DNA from: Mercurialis annua
Lineage: Eukaryota > Streptophyta > Magnoliopsida > Malpighiales > Euphorbiaceae
Direction of reading: 5' to 3'
NCBI RefSeq assembly: GCF_937616625.2
Contig: NC_065572.1
Coordinates: 36,793,653 to 36,857,652 of the forward strand
DNA: 64,000 nucleotides
Shown here: positions 36,419 to 49,688 of the stretch, one piece after another
Position numbering within the stretch: position 1 is the first letter of the stretch
Layout of the letters: each line of letters starts with the position of its first letter
Program-made: the position numbers and the translations under genes
The notes under the pieces: generated by a model
Told to the model about the DNA's origin: nothing
The model's input: the letters and a program-made list of their open reading frames with translations, nothing else
Database searches by the model: none

Positions 36419-37565
36419 ACCTAAAACTTGGCAGATTCAAAATCCCAACGGTCAGTTTATAGATTTGCCTCTTAGGAACGCCTCTGTCAAATTTCATCTC
36501 GATCCAACGGTTCAATTGGGAGAGATCGTCGTTTTACTAAACAGTGTCAGTGTGCAGGCAGCACCTGCGCATTGTCCTGAAAACTACTTGAAACTTCATC
36601 GGAATGAAAGTAAACCCTGAAGTTTGAAACTATCATACGTATAGGAATGCGATTAAGAGATATAATAAGTATCTCGACTAAGTATTAGAACACGATCAAA
36701 GTTAAAAGACATATTTAGAATAAGATCGTGATAACCTAAGGTTACAACTTAGGATTTCGGTACTAAGTTTACGTTTATGAATTAAACGTACAGGTAATTT
36801 GGATAAGTAATGGACGTACCGACGAGCTACCAGGCCGACGAGCTGGAATAGCTACAAGATCGGATAATGCATAGAACCTGCGTGATAGATTGGTAGCATT
36901 GCGGTAGATTGGATAGCAGTCACTGTGAGTACATTTTAATTACTCGTTAATATTCATAAAGTCGCGTATTTTCATATACGGACGACTATATGAATACTTA
37001 TATGTTTAATATATGTTTGAAAAAGTACATGTATGTATGTTTTGAAAATGATTACTTTCCGTACTGCGTTATTTTAAGAATAACATAAATAGATGAAAAG
37101 GACATATATGTTTAAAATACTGGGAAAGGGGTTAAGCAATATACAAGCATCGAACCAAATATGTACGAGAAAAGTATAGTACATTCCTATATGTACTATT
37201 ATTCATATGTTTACAAAGAAACATAGTACGTTCCCATACGTACTTTTAATTATAACAAATACCATACGTGCGTGTGTTATAGATGTATGATTGTAGATTG
37301 CAATGTGCATGTCATGGTCCATAAAGGATCAATACAACATAACGGAAAATATATAATTAAATAATAAACGTAAAACGAGAATTTGTACGATGGTACAACC
37401 AAATATAAGAACTGAGATACAAGGTTGATCTCGGTAGAGGTTTCTCGAGACCTGTATCTACCCATTCTTGATAATAGTCCTCGGGACTCATATAAAGATA
37501 AAATCAAGTATATATATACCGAGAATCAATATGAAACAAGAGCAATAATTAAGATATGAGATAAG

Positions 37566-37798
37566 ACACATCGGTTGGCGTGGCTATCGATGTCAGATGA
37601 TTAATGACACATCGGTTGGCTTGGCTATCGATGTCAGATATGTAAAACACATCGGTTGGCTTTGCTATCGATGTCAGATATGTTAAACACATCGGTTGGC
37701 TTTGCTATCGATGTCAGATATGTAAAACACATCGGTTGGCTTTGCTATCGATGTCAGAAAAGTGATTACATCGGTTGGCTTTGCTATCGATGTCAGAA
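37566..37798 (+). repeat. Six hairpin-forming ~39-bp repeats in family B LTR
   Basis: Six units contain ACATCGGTTGGC and CTATCGATGT; the ends ACATCG/CGATGT of each unit can pair. Spacer sequences such as CAGATATGTAAAAC separate them. Copies lie in the other LTRs at about 42200-42432 and 48788-49020. Confidence 0.75.
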
Positions 37799-38466
37799 AG
37801 ATGCAGTTAGAGAAGCTTAATGAGAAGAATAAAGACAATCAAAATTATAACAGTAAACAAAACATGTCAAGTATGTACGTAATAAAAACGTACATGAAAT
37901 ATAAGAATGAGGCAAGAATATCAAGTACGTCTATAACATAAACGCTTAGTTTATGACACGTACATGGCCTCCGATAGTATGAACGAACATACGAAGTATG
38001 TTTGTGAGTAAGATCGTGTGAAGTATAATTCAAAAAGAATATTTTCTACATAAAGAGGTTTTTAAACGTTTTCACCCTTTATGCAATATTACTTGTAATT
38101 ATGTGTATTCACTCAGTTTTATACTGACCCCGTTATTATTCCAATTTTTACAGGTTGAGTTAGGTATGATGTGGAGAACGAAGCTTCCGAAGTTTTAATT
38201 CTCGGAAGTAGTACGAGTCATGAGACTAGGTTCTCATTCTAGCAAGTCCGCAGTAGTTTAGAATAGACAGGCTCTATTTTGTAAAACGCTTTAACTCTGA
38301 TGTATATTTCAAACAGGGGTCGTGCGTATTTTGATATTATTGTCATATATAAAATATGATTTGATTTGCGAAAAATTTATATGTATTTTCAGGCTTGCTA
38401 CGGGTTTTGGAGCTACCACTCCCATTCCCTAGCGCCGGTCGCGGCTCAATAATTTGGGTCGTGACA

Positions 38467-40080
38467 GTTAGTAAACGTTTGGCTTAAATCGTTAAAAAGG
38501 TGAAACGTTTGGATTTGTTTTGCGACGTTTGTAAACATTTGGCTTAAATCGCTAAAAAGGTGAAACGTTTGGATTTGTTTTGCGACTTTAATAACTATTT
38601 GACTTAAATTGCTAAAAAGGTGAAACGCTTGGATTTATTTTGTAATGCTTGTAAACATTTGGCTTTGTCTCCTAACGTTTGTAAAACATTTGGTTTAAAT
38701 CCTATAAATGTGAAATGTTTGGATTTGTTTCATAACGTTATAAACGTTTCGTTTTGTTCCGTAACGCTTGTAAAAGTTTGTCTTAAATTGCTAAAAATAT
38801 GAAACGTTTGGATTTGTTTTGTAACGTTTATAAAAGATTGGCTTGAATTGCTAAAAAGGTGAAACATTTGATTTTTTTATCAAACGTTTGTAAACGTTTG
38901 GCTTGAATTGCTAAAAAGGTGAAACATTTGGATTTCTTTCGTGACGTTTGTAAACGTTTGGCTTAAATTGCTAAAAAGGTGAAATGTTTTGATTTGTTTC
39001 GTAACGTTTATAAACGTTTGGCCTAAATTGCTAAAAAGGGAAAACGTTTGGATTTTTTCGTAGCGTTTGTAAACGTTTGGCTTCAATCGCTGAAAAGGTG
39101 AAACGTTTGGATTTGTTTCATAACGTTTGTAAACGTTTGTCTTAAATCACTAAAAAGGTGAAACGCTTGGATTTGTTTCGTAACGTTTCTAAATGTTTGG
39201 CTTAAATCTCTTAAAATGTGAAACGTTTGAATTTGCCTCGTAATGTTTGTAAATGTTTGGCCTAAATCACTAAAAAGGCGAAACGTTTTGATTTATTCCG
39301 TGACGGTTGTAAACGTTTGGCTTAAATTTCCAAAAGGATGAAACGCTTGGATTTGTTTCGTAACGTTTGTAAACGTTTGGCTTCAATCGCTCAAATGGGG
39401 ATACGTTTGGATTTGTTTCGTAATGTTTGTAAACGTTTGGTTTAGATTGCTAAAAATGTGAAAAATTTGGATTTCTTTTGTAACGTTTATTAACGTTTGG
39501 CTTAAATTGCTAAAAAGATAAAATGTTTGGATTTGTTTCGTGGAGTTTGTAAACGTTTGGCTTAAATTGATAAAAAGGTGAAACGTTTGGATTTCTTTGA
39601 TAATGTTTATTAACGATTGGCTTAAATTGCTAAAAACGGGAAACGTTTGGATTTGTTTCGTAACGTTTGTAAATGTTTGGCTTAAATCACTAAAAAGGTT
39701 AAACGTTTGTATTTGTCTCTTAACGTTTGTAAACGTTTGGCTTAAATCGGTAAAAAGGCGAAACGTTTTGATTTATTCCGTAACGGTTGTAAACGTTTGG
39801 CTTAAATTTCCATAAGGATGAAACGCTTGGATTTGTTTCGCAACGTTTGTAAACGTTTGGCTTCAATCGCTCAAATGGGGATACGTTTCGATTTATTTCA
39901 TAATGTTTGTAAACGTTTGGTTTAGATTGCTAAAAATGTGAAAAATTTGGATTTGTTCTGTAACGTTTATTAACGTTTGGCTTAAATCGCTAAAAATGTG
40001 AAAAGCTTGGTTTTCTTTCGTAACGTTTGTAAATATTTGGCTTAAATCACTAAAAAGGTAAAACGTTTTCGAAACGTTAG
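38467..40080. repeat. 60-bp satellite array, block 3, with duplication junction
   Basis: The left part (38467 to about 39274) matches 49689-50496. The right part (from about 39275) matches the stretch beginning at 34641. The switch lies in CTAAAAAGG near 39270-39278 and marks the joint of a tandem duplication with a 4,634-bp offset. GTTAG at 40076-40080 is the target duplication of the next element. Confidence 0.9.
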
Positions 40081-43000
40081 TGTAATACCCCAAGATAATT
40101 AATTAGCTAATTCGAAAACGTGTCCAGTCTGTATTCGCCATGGTGGCGTTATTAGAAAGTTTTCAGATAAAATTTAGATAAATAAGTTTTAGTAGGTCGG
40201 TTTCAGGAAATTATTTATGAGGAAATTAAGGTTACAGTTCAATTCTAAAGTTAGAATTGAAATTAAAAGGAAAAATGTCAAGTAAAGCCCAAAATAGAGT
40301 TCAGGGACCAAAGTGGTAATTTAGCCACTTTGTGTCGGAAATGGAAATATTGGATTTTGACGGGAAAGTATTAATATCGAGCTTCGTATTATTTATTGGA
40401 TATAAATAATACGTATAAGTTATAATAAAAGAATTTATTGATTTAGTTATGGACTAAATCGTACAAAAGAGAAGTTTAAAGGATAAAGGATAGTAAACAA
40501 AAAGGACAAGAATTAAAGTGGCATTTTAGCCATGTTATATAAGAAATGAGGATATGAATCAGGAGCAGAAGAAGGATCGAGAGAGTGAAGGAAATAACGC
40601 CGATTACCGTCGTTTCGCCGCCGTTTCGCCGTTCGACGTCCGAATCGAGTGATTTTCGCGGCGATTTCTTCAGAATCGAATCCTCTATCGATCCTAAGCT
40701 TCGTTTCAAGGTAAATCTTCAAGAAATTTGGTTAAAAATCGAATATGTATTGCTGTTTTAGTGAGATTGAGTTTTAGGATTGAATTCGACGTTTTTGAAG
40801 TTATTATAGCGTTCTAATGAAAACCGAGATGCGGGTTTTGTATAGTTGAATGTATAGCACGTCGGGATGGCTGAAAAGCCCCGGAAAACGACTTTCCGGG
40901 GGCTGTTAAGAGTGTGCGTTCGCACACATTGAGTGTGCGTTCGCACACTCCTTAAAAGTAAGGGTGTGCGTTCGCACACATTGAGTGTGCGTTCGCACAC
41001 TCCTTAAAATTAGGGTGTGCGTTCGCACACCTATTGTGTGCGTTCGCACACTACCTAAAACTTGGCAGATTCAAAATCCCAACGGTCAGTTTATAGATTT
41101 GCCTCTTAGGAACGCCTCTGTCAAATTTCATCTCGATCCAACGGTTCAATTGGGAGAGATCGTCGTTTTACTAAACAGTGTCAGTGTGCAGGCAGCACCT
41201 GCGCATTGTCCTGAAAACTACTTGAAACTTCATCGGAATGAAAGTAAACCCTGAAGTTTGAAACTATCATACGTATAGGAATGCGATTAAGAGATATAAT
41301 AAGTATCTCGACTAAGTATTAGAACACGATCAAAGTTAAAAGACATATTTAGAATAAGATCGTGATAACCTAAGGTTACAACTTAGGATTTCGGTACTAA
41401 GTTTACGTTTATGAATTAAACGTACAGGTAATTTGGATAAGTAATGGACGTACCGACGAGCTACCAGGCCGACGAGCTGGAATAGCTACAAGATCGGATA
41501 ATGCATAGAACCTGCGTGATAGATTGGTAGCATTGCGGTAGATTGGATAGCAGTCACTGTGAGTACATTTTAATTACTCGTTAATATTCATAAAGTCGCG
41601 TATTTTCATATACGGACGACTATATGAATACTTATATGTTTAATATATGTTTGAAAAAGTACATGTATGTATGTTTTGAAAATGATTACTTTCCGTACTG
41701 CGTTATTTTAAGAATAACATAAATAGATGAAAAGGACATATATGTTTAAAATACTGGGAAAGGGGTTAAGCAATATACAAGCATCGAACCAAATATGTAC
41801 GAGAAAAGTATAGTACATTCCTATATGTACTATTATTCATATGTTTACAAAGAAACATAGTACGTTCCCATACGTACTTTTAATTATAACAAATACCATA
41901 CGTGCGTGTGTTATAGATGTATGATTGTAGATTGCAATGTGCATGTCATGGTCCATAAAGGATCAATACAACATAACGGAAAATATATAATTAAATAATA
42001 AACGTAAAACGAGAATTTGTACGATGGTACAACCAAATATAAGAACTGAGATACAAGGTTGATCTCGGTAGAGGTTTCTCGAGACCTGTATCTACCCATT
42101 CTTGATAATAGTCCTCGGGACTCATATAAAGATAAAATCAAGTATATATATACCGAGAATCAATATGAAACAAGAGCAATAACTAAGATATGAGATAAGA
42201 CACATCGGTTGGCGTGGCTATCGATGTCAGATGATTAAAGACACATCGGTTGCCTTGGCTATCGATGTCAGATATGTAAAACACATCGGTTGGCTTTGCT
42301 ATCGATGTCAGATATGTTAAACACATCGGTTGGCTTTGCTATCGATGTCAGATATGTAAAACACATCGGTTGGCTTTGCTATCGATGTCAGAAAAGTGAT
42401 TACATCGGTTGGCTTTGCTATCGATGTCAGAAAGATGCAGTTAGAGAAGCTTAATGAGAAGAATAAAGACAATCAAAATTATAACAGTAAACAAAACATG
42501 TCAAGTATGTACGTAATAAAAACGTACATGAAATATAAGAATGAGGCAAGAATATCAAGTACGTCTATAACATAAACGCTTAGTTTATGACACGTACATG
42601 GCCTCCGATAGTATGAACGAACATACGAAGTATGTTTGTGAGTAAGATCGTGTGAAGTATAATTCAAAAAGAATATTTTCTACATAAAGAGGTTTTTAAA
42701 CATTATCACCCTTTATGCAATATTACTTGTAATTATGTGTATTCACTCAGTTTTATACTGACCCCGTTGTTATTCCAATTTTTACAGGTTGAGTTAGGTA
42801 TGATGTGGAGAACGAAGCTTCCGAAGTTTTAATTCTCGGAAGTAGTACGAGTCATGAGACTAGGTTCTCATTCTAGCAAGTCCGCAGTAGTTTAGAATAG
42901 ACAGGCTCTATTTTGTAAAACGCTTTAACTCTGATGTATATTTCAAACAGGGGTCGTGCGTATTTTGATATTATTGTCATATATAAAATATGATTTGATT

Positions 43001-43100
43001 TGCGAAAAATTTATATGTATTTTCAGGCTTGCTACGGGTTTTGGAGCTACCACTCCCATTCCCTAGCGCCGGTCGCGGCTCAATAATTTGGGTCGTGACA
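40081..43100 (+). mobile_element. Family B element, 5' LTR
   Basis: This 3,020-bp LTR is nearly identical to the solo LTR and to the 3' LTR. It begins TGTAATACCCC after GTTAG and ends GTGACA directly before the primer-binding region. At the sites I compared in its left part it agrees with the solo LTR where the 3' LTR differs. Its own private changes include TTGCCTT for TTGGCTT near 42250. Confidence 0.95.
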
Positions 43101-43104
43101 AAGT

Positions 43105-43116
43105 TGGTATCAGAGC
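43105..43116 (+). other. Primer-binding site, family B
   Basis: TGGTATCAGAGC starts four bases after the LTR, an exact initiator-methionine tRNA-type site. Confidence 0.92.
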
Positions 43117-43930
43117 AATGGTTTAGTATTCCTAGGCCATTGTTCTTTTGTGATTGGAGTTTAGGGAAGAGTCAGTCAGTACCTAGGCACTACTGCGGAT
43201 TATAGGGATTTCCAGTAATGTCTTTTAAACGTTATCATCGATTTCATCGATTTTTCAAACGTCTTATAAAAACGTCCTTCCTTATATGTGCTAATAGGAG
43301 TCAAGTTAGATGTGTGCGCGAGCACAATATATGTTTGTGTTTACTCGAATAAGCAGTACGCTTTCGAGTATCTATAATCTGCAAACAGTTATATACTCTC
43401 GAGACTCATATTATATAAGAATAACGTTATGAATCGTAATGGTTTTGAATTGATTGGATATTATATGATTGATGAGATATGCGACGCGCTGCAAAACGCG
43501 ATCACTCAGGAGAGTGATATGCTCACAGGTATGTACGCCTGTGATAATATATACGATATAGGAAATATGTGTTTGTGATTGGTTGTTATGAATAGAACTT
43601 GCGCTTATTGATTAGATGCTGCTTAATTTTGCTAAGTCTACAGTGAGCGGAATGCTCGCAAGACTTAAAATACGCGACGTCACCGAGGAAAATCTAGGGA
43701 ATATTGATTTTCTTTGGATTTGATCGACATAGAATGTTCATAGACATCCGTAGCATAGGAATGAAACATATACGTATGACTATATGTTCTTGATGTTCTG
43801 CTAAATCTACAAAGAGCGGAATAAGTTATCAAGTTTGTGATATGGCCAAATTAGGCCAAAAGGAAATTGTTTGTGATGGTTTGTTTATGTTATGTTTTAA
43901 GGGACATATCGAGAGTTCTATACGAATAGA
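43117..43930 (+). other. Leader of family B element
   Basis: This 814-bp leader has no credible ORF. ACTACTGCGGA at 43189-43199 is the exact reverse complement of TCCGCAGTAGT in the LTR (42881-42891). It is followed by GTCTTTTAAACGTTATCATC, related to the leaders of A and D. An acceptor-like TATGTTTTAAG ends at 43901, about 30 bases before gag. Confidence 0.7.
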
Positions 43931-44770
43931 ATGGATGAGCAAAGAACTATACAAGCGCGTGCAGTCGCACAACTCGTAAACGAGACCCGCGGGGAGGCCA
44001 GAGGTGATACGGGCGAATATGACCCGGCCCAATCGGCAGGTAGGGGCCGTGGACGGGGCAGAGATCAAGAGGAACCTGAAGTAGGCCTAGTCGGGAACGT
44101 GCAGGCACTAGGAGTGCCGCAACCACCTAATGTCGATGTCAATCGACTGGCCGCAGAAGTAACTGATATGCTGAGTTGTATGCTAATAATAAGATAGTGA
44201 TACAAGGACAGTATCAATATGAAAAGGCAAGATACAAGATAGAGATTTGACATTGGCATAAATAGAGTTAAGATTAAAGGAGTTTGGTGGATGGGACGAC
44301 CTATTAGATTTTCTAGACGGAGTAGAGCTAATTGCTCGTAGACTTCAAGTAGATGAAGGATAAACGGTAAAATCAATAGAGGTATTGATGAAAGGTTCAA
44401 TCAAAGATTGGTTTCGCAAGTAATTGGACCAATAAAGGGTCAAACAATATGGATGGAGTTAGTGACCCGATTTAGGTAATTCTTTTTATTGTTTTCTTTG
44501 ATTAAGGACAAGCAAGAAAAGCTAATGTCGTTAATTCGAGGAGACAAACCAGTCCAAAGATAGGTTATCGAGTTTAATCGATTAAGTGGATTCGCTCAAG
44601 ACTTAATGATAGATTAAGTGTGAATCTATACAGGAATCATGAAAGGATTAGGAGTACAATTTATGGAAAGATTAACTCAGACTGATAGAGAAGTTATTCA
44701 GCTTGTCAACAGTGTTAGACAATTGAAAAATGCACTAGTCCATTTTGACAAGGGCCAAATAAGAGGTGAA
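43931..44770 (+). pseudogene. gag: Decayed gag of family B element
   Basis: An 88-codon frame starts MDEQRTIQARAVAQ and has the Gly/Arg-rich stretch (AGRGRGRGR) and VQALGVPQPP, matching the start of family A gag (VQAPGVPQ). Downstream, with several stops and frameshifts, gag-like pieces continue: DDLLDFLDGVELIARRLQ and LMKGSIKDWFRK around 44290-44410, and LVNSVRQLKNALVHFDKG near 44700-44755. These align with LDFLEEVE, KGSASDWFR and VDSARRMEANLLHFGK of family A. A possible remnant of the zinc knuckle (CYKFG) lies near 44787. It is not functional. Confidence 0.75.
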
Positions 44771-46632
44771 CATATGAATTATGAATGCTACAAGTTTGGA
44801 TGAACACATAAAGAACTCGAAAGGCGACGTGGCCAAATTCTTACGAGAGGTAGACAAGGGAAAGTAGCCTTCGTGGCTAGGACTATTAGTTGCAATCGGA
44901 GTAAGGGAGTTCTAGTTTTGCAAAACACATATGCCGCAATGCGGTAAAAGGCACATAAGTAACTGTTAAGCTGGGACGGACGTATGCTTACGATATGAGC
45001 AGTAAGATTATTACGTGAGGCAGTACCCATATTTTGTGAAGAGGATTACCACGAATAACACGAATTCACCCAACTCCGAAGAGACATAGTATGTCGTGAT
45101 GGTTTTTGGTTAGATACAACCAGATAAACCATATAGAAGAAGAAAACATCGCGAAGATTGATCACTAGAAGCTCAATAGTGATCAATTATGACGTACTTT
45201 TCGAACGACGTCGGAAGCAAACGAGTAGAACTACATCTTTTCGTGTACAAAAGATGTGTATAAATTGCGAATGATCGTACCATAAACGATAAGAACTAGT
45301 AGTAATACAGAGTCTGATGTCAGAGAAACTTACGTAAAACCCGTTTTATGAAAAGAAAAGTGTTTGATTGAAATGAGATGTTTTGAAAAGACATAATTGT
45401 GCCCGGACACGAATCATAAAGACATCGCATTGACACGAATAGAAATGCATCACTACATTAATATTGCATTCATTAATAGGACATGCATCATATACATTGT
45501 GTGCCTGAAAGAAAAGAAAAGTGTCTTTGCAACTCTTGTGATGAGAGAAGTCATCATACCGGCGCACAATTATGATATGATTTGTGAAATGAAAAGTATC
45601 GTGATTTAAAATGGATGAGTTTTTAACGTAAGTAAGCTTTGACAGTGACTCTGTACATAGAGGCATAGAACAAGATTGATCACCTTGTTAGGCCTATATG
45701 AAAACAAACGTATGTAACACGACAAGTATAGACGAGTAATGTAATGCGAATCGCAACGTATCGAGATTTGAATTGCAAATCTCTAAAGCGGCCTTGTATA
45801 TTAAATACAAGAACAACAACACTACTTTACAAACATGTAAAGTGATAGCGACCACTTTTAAACTCGAAGCATGTTTACCTCTACGACGAGGAAATCGAAC
45901 GTAGAAGTTAATTACGTAAGGGATATGAACCCTACGTATAAACCAACGTTGTTCGAGAAGGTCGAATAAAGAGAATTGATTCATAATGAATATGAATCAA
46001 GTCGTAGTAAGAGGGTTAAGGATTGTTAGCATAGGAAGTTACTCGATAAGTATATCGAGATACTGTCACCGAAGAATAGTAATAGATAAGACCGTACGAA
46101 CCTAACTGCAAAATCAACAGTTAGTGAATGATTAATCAGAGTATCGCAGCGGAAGTGTGGAAGGAAAAGAATGATAGGTCATGAACAAAGATTTGTTAAG
46201 GAATATAAATAAGATATTATCGTAAACGGTCGATGAAAGAGAATTGATTCATAATAAATATGAATCCAGTACTAAGTAGTAAAAGAAGGAATTTATATAT
46301 AACAAGTGGAATAACGAGACAAGAGAAGATGGTGGGTAATGAGACTATGTAGATAGTGAAACACGTATAATTTGAGTGTCCATATCACTCAATAAGGAAT
46401 GATGATAGGAGTAAACGATGTTGGAAAACAAGATCAAGTCGTGACAATGACCAAATAAAGAAGAGTAATGGATTGTCTAAACGAGGGAGTCTGGTGACGA
46501 AGATTATCGTCCCTAATGACAAAGTACATATGTGAGTACAACTGAACTCACTATCGAGGAAGATAAAAAAGGTAAACTATTATCGCAGTTTGTAAGACTA
46601 CGATTGAACAAGGTATTTAAGGAAGGTATATG
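44771..46632 (+). other. Unrecognised interior of family B element
   Basis: This 1.86-kb stretch lies where pro-pol should be. I found no protease, RT, RNase H or integrase motif in any frame. Short ORFs on both strands (up to 106 codons) show no recognisable features. It may be very decayed or foreign filler. With 3.0-kb LTRs and only 3.57 kb of interior the element resembles large non-autonomous derivatives. Confidence 0.6.
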
Positions 46633-46668
46633 AAAATTCGAGGACGAATTTTTATAAGGGGGGAAGAA
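46633..46668 (+). other. Pre-PPT dyad and polypurine tract, family B
   Basis: AAAATTCG-AGGA-CGAATTTT (46633-46652) is a perfect 8-bp-arm dyad. AAGGGGGGAAGAA (46656-46668) abuts the 3' LTR. Confidence 0.8.
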
Positions 46669-49600
46669 TGTAATACCCCAAGATAATTAATTAGCTAATT
46701 CGAAAACGTGTCCAGTTTGTATTCGCCATGGTGGCGTTATTAGAAAGTTTTCAGATAAAATTTAGATAAATAAGTTTTAGTAGGTCGGTTTCAGGAAATT
46801 ATTTATGAGGAAATTAAGGTTACAGTTCAATTCTAAAGTTAGAATTGAAATTAAAAGGAAAAATGTCAAGTAAAGCCCAAAATAGAGTTCAGGGACCAAA
46901 GTGGTAATTTAGCCACTTTGTGTCGGAAATGGAAATATTGGATTTTGACGGGAAAGTATTAATATCGAGCTTCATATTATTTATTGGATATAAATAATAC
47001 GTATAAGTTATAATAAAAGAATTTATCGATTTAGTTATGGACTAAATCGTACAAAAGAGAAGTTTAAAGGATAAAGGATAGTAAACAAAAAGGACAAGAA
47101 TTAAAGTGGCATTTTAGCCATGTTATATAAGAAATGAGGATATGAATCAGGAGCAGAAGAAGGATCGAGAGAGTGAAGGAAATAACGCCGATTACCGTTG
47201 TTTCGTCGCCGTTTCGCCGCTCGACGTCCGAATCGAGTGATTTTCGCGGCGATTTCTTCAGAATCGAATCCTCTATCGATCCTAAGCTTCGTTTCAAGGT
47301 AAATCTTCAAGAAATTTGGTTAAAAATCGAATATGTATTGCTGTTTTAGTGAGATTGAGTTTTTGGATTGAATTCGACGTTTTTGAAGTTATTATAGCGT
47401 TCTAATGAAAACCGAGATGCGGGTTTTGTATAGTTGAATGTATAGCACGTCGGGATGGCTGAAAAGCCCCGGAAAACGACTTTCCGGGGGCTGTTAAGAG
47501 TGTGCGTTCGCACACATTGAGTGTGCGTTCGCACACTTCTTAAAAGTAAGGGTGTGCGTTCGCACACATTGAGTGTGCGTTCGCACACTCCTTAAAATTA
47601 GGGTGTGCGTTCGCACACCTATTGTGTGCGTTCGCACACTACCTAAAACTTGCCAGATTCAAAATCCCAACGGTCAGTTTATAGATTTGCCTCTTAGGAA
47701 CGCCTCTGTCAAATTTCATCTCGCTCCAACGGTTCAATTGGGAGAGATCGTCGTTTTACTAAACAGTGTCAGTGTGCAGGCAGCACCTGCGCATTGTCCT
47801 GAAAACTACTTGAAACTTCATCGGAATGAAAGTAAACCCTGAAGTTTGAAACTATCATACGTATAGGAATGCGATTAAGAGATATAATAAGTATCTCGAC
47901 TAAGTATTAGAACACGATCAAAGTTAAAAGACATATTTAGAATAAGATCGTGATAACCTAAGGTTACAACTTAGGATTTCGGTACTAAGTTTACGTTTAT
48001 GAATTAAACGTACAGGTAATTTGGATAAGTAATGGACGTACCGACGAGCTACCAGGCCGACGAGCTGGAATAGCTACAAGATCGGATAATGCATAGAACC
48101 TGCGTGATAGATTGGTAGCATTGCGGTAGATTGGATAGCAGTCACTGTGAGTACATTTTAATTACTCGTTAATATTCATAAAGTCGCGTATTTTCATATA
48201 CGGACTACTATATGAATACTTATATGTTTAATATATGTTTGAAAAAGTACATGTATGTATGTTTTGAAAATGATTACTTTCCGTACTGCGTTATTTTAAG
48301 AATAACATAAATAGATGAAAAGGACATATATGTTTAAAATACTGGGAAAGGGGTTAAGCAATATACAAGCATCGAACCAAATATGTACGAGAAAAGTATA
48401 GTACATTCCTATATGTACTATTATTCATATGTTTACAAAGAAACATAGTACGTTCCCATACGTACTTTTAATTATAACAAATACCATACGTGCGTGTGTT
48501 ATAGATGTATGATTGTAGATTGCAATGTGCATGTCATGGTCCATAAAGGATCAATACAACATAACGGAAAATATATAATTAAATAATAAACGTAAAACGA
48601 GAATTTGTACGATGGTACAACCAAATATAAGAACTGAGATACAAGGTTGATCTCGGTAGAGGTTTCTCGAGACCTGTATCTACCCATTCTTGATAATAGT
48701 CCTCGGGACTCATATAAAGATAAAATCAAGTATATATATACCGAGAATCAATATGAAACAAGAGCAATAATTAAGATATGAGATAAGACACATCGGTTGG
48801 CGTGGCTACCGATGTCAGATGATTAAAGACACATCGGTTGGCTTGGCTATCGATGTCAGATATGTAAAACACATCGGTTGGCTTTGCTATCAATGTCAGA
48901 TATGTTAAACACATCGGTTGGCTTTGCTATCGATGTCAGATATGTAAAACACATCGGTTGGCTTTGCTATCGATGTCAGAAAAGTGATTACATCGGTTGG
49001 CTTTGCTATCGATGTCAGAAAGATGCAGTTAGAGAAGCTTAATGAGAAGAATAAAGACAATCAAAATTATAACAGTAAACAAAACATGTCAAGTATGTAC
49101 GTAATAAAAACGTACATGAAATATAAGAATGAGGCAAGAATATCAAGTACGTCTATAACATAAACGCTTAGTTTATGACACGTACATGGCCTCCGATAGT
49201 ATGAACGAACATACGAAGTATGTTTGTGAGTAAGATCGTGTGAAGTATAATTCAAAAAGAATATTTTCTACATAAAGAGGTTTTTAAACATTTTCACCCT
49301 TTATGCAATATTACTTGTAATTATGTGTATTCACTCAGTTTTATACTGACCCCGTTGTTATTCCAATTTTTACAGGTTGAGTTAGGTATGATGTGGAGAA
49401 CGAAGCTTCCGAAGTTTTAATTCTCGGAAGTAGTACGAGTCATGAGACTAGGTTCTCATTCTAGCAAGTCCGCAGTAGTTTAGAATAGACAGGCTCTATT
49501 TTGTAAAACGCTTTAACTCTGATGTATATTTCAAACAGGGGTCGTGCGTATTTTGATATTATTGTCATTTATAAAATATGATTTGATTTGCGAAAAATTT

Positions 49601-49688
49601 ATATGTATTTTCAGGCTTGCTACGGGTTTTGGAGCTACCACTCCCATTCCCTAGCGCCGGTCGCGGCTCAATAATTTGGGTCGTGACA
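46669..49688 (+). mobile_element. Family B element, 3' LTR
   Basis: This 3,020-bp LTR is bounded by the polypurine tract and by GTTAG (49689-49693). It carries several private changes relative to the other two copies, for example TTCATATT for TTCGTATT near 46972, CACTTCTT for CACTCCTT near 47535, and GCTACCGATG for GCTATCGATG near 48806. All structural features of the family are kept. Confidence 0.95.

Larger units (their letters stand above)
35447..38466 (+). mobile_element. Solo LTR, family B
   Basis: A 3,020-bp LTR begins TGTAATACCCCAAG and ends GGGTCGTGACA, with GTTAG on both sides (35442-35446 and 38467-38471). It has TATA-like TTATATAAG (35901), donor-like AAG|GTAAAT (36077), a palindrome cluster, a six-fold hairpin repeat, and CTGACCCCGTT near 38124. 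No internal region follows, so it is a recombination remnant. The same flanks surround the complete element at 40081-49688. Small ORFs inside it recur three times only because the LTR does. Confidence 0.95.

Noticed and set aside
35842..36620. Small ORFs of 69-89 codons repeated at 40476 and 47064
   Set aside because: They recur only because the LTR recurs. Several are antisense to each other and one is a translation of the palindrome cluster.
37566..37798. Regularly spaced short repeats resembling a CRISPR array
   Set aside because: Spacers are nearly identical to each other, there are no cas genes, and the block lies in a plant LTR present three times.
45346..45984. ORFs of 70-106 codons in the family B interior
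   Set aside because: They overlap on opposite strands, have biased low-complexity composition and show no motif.
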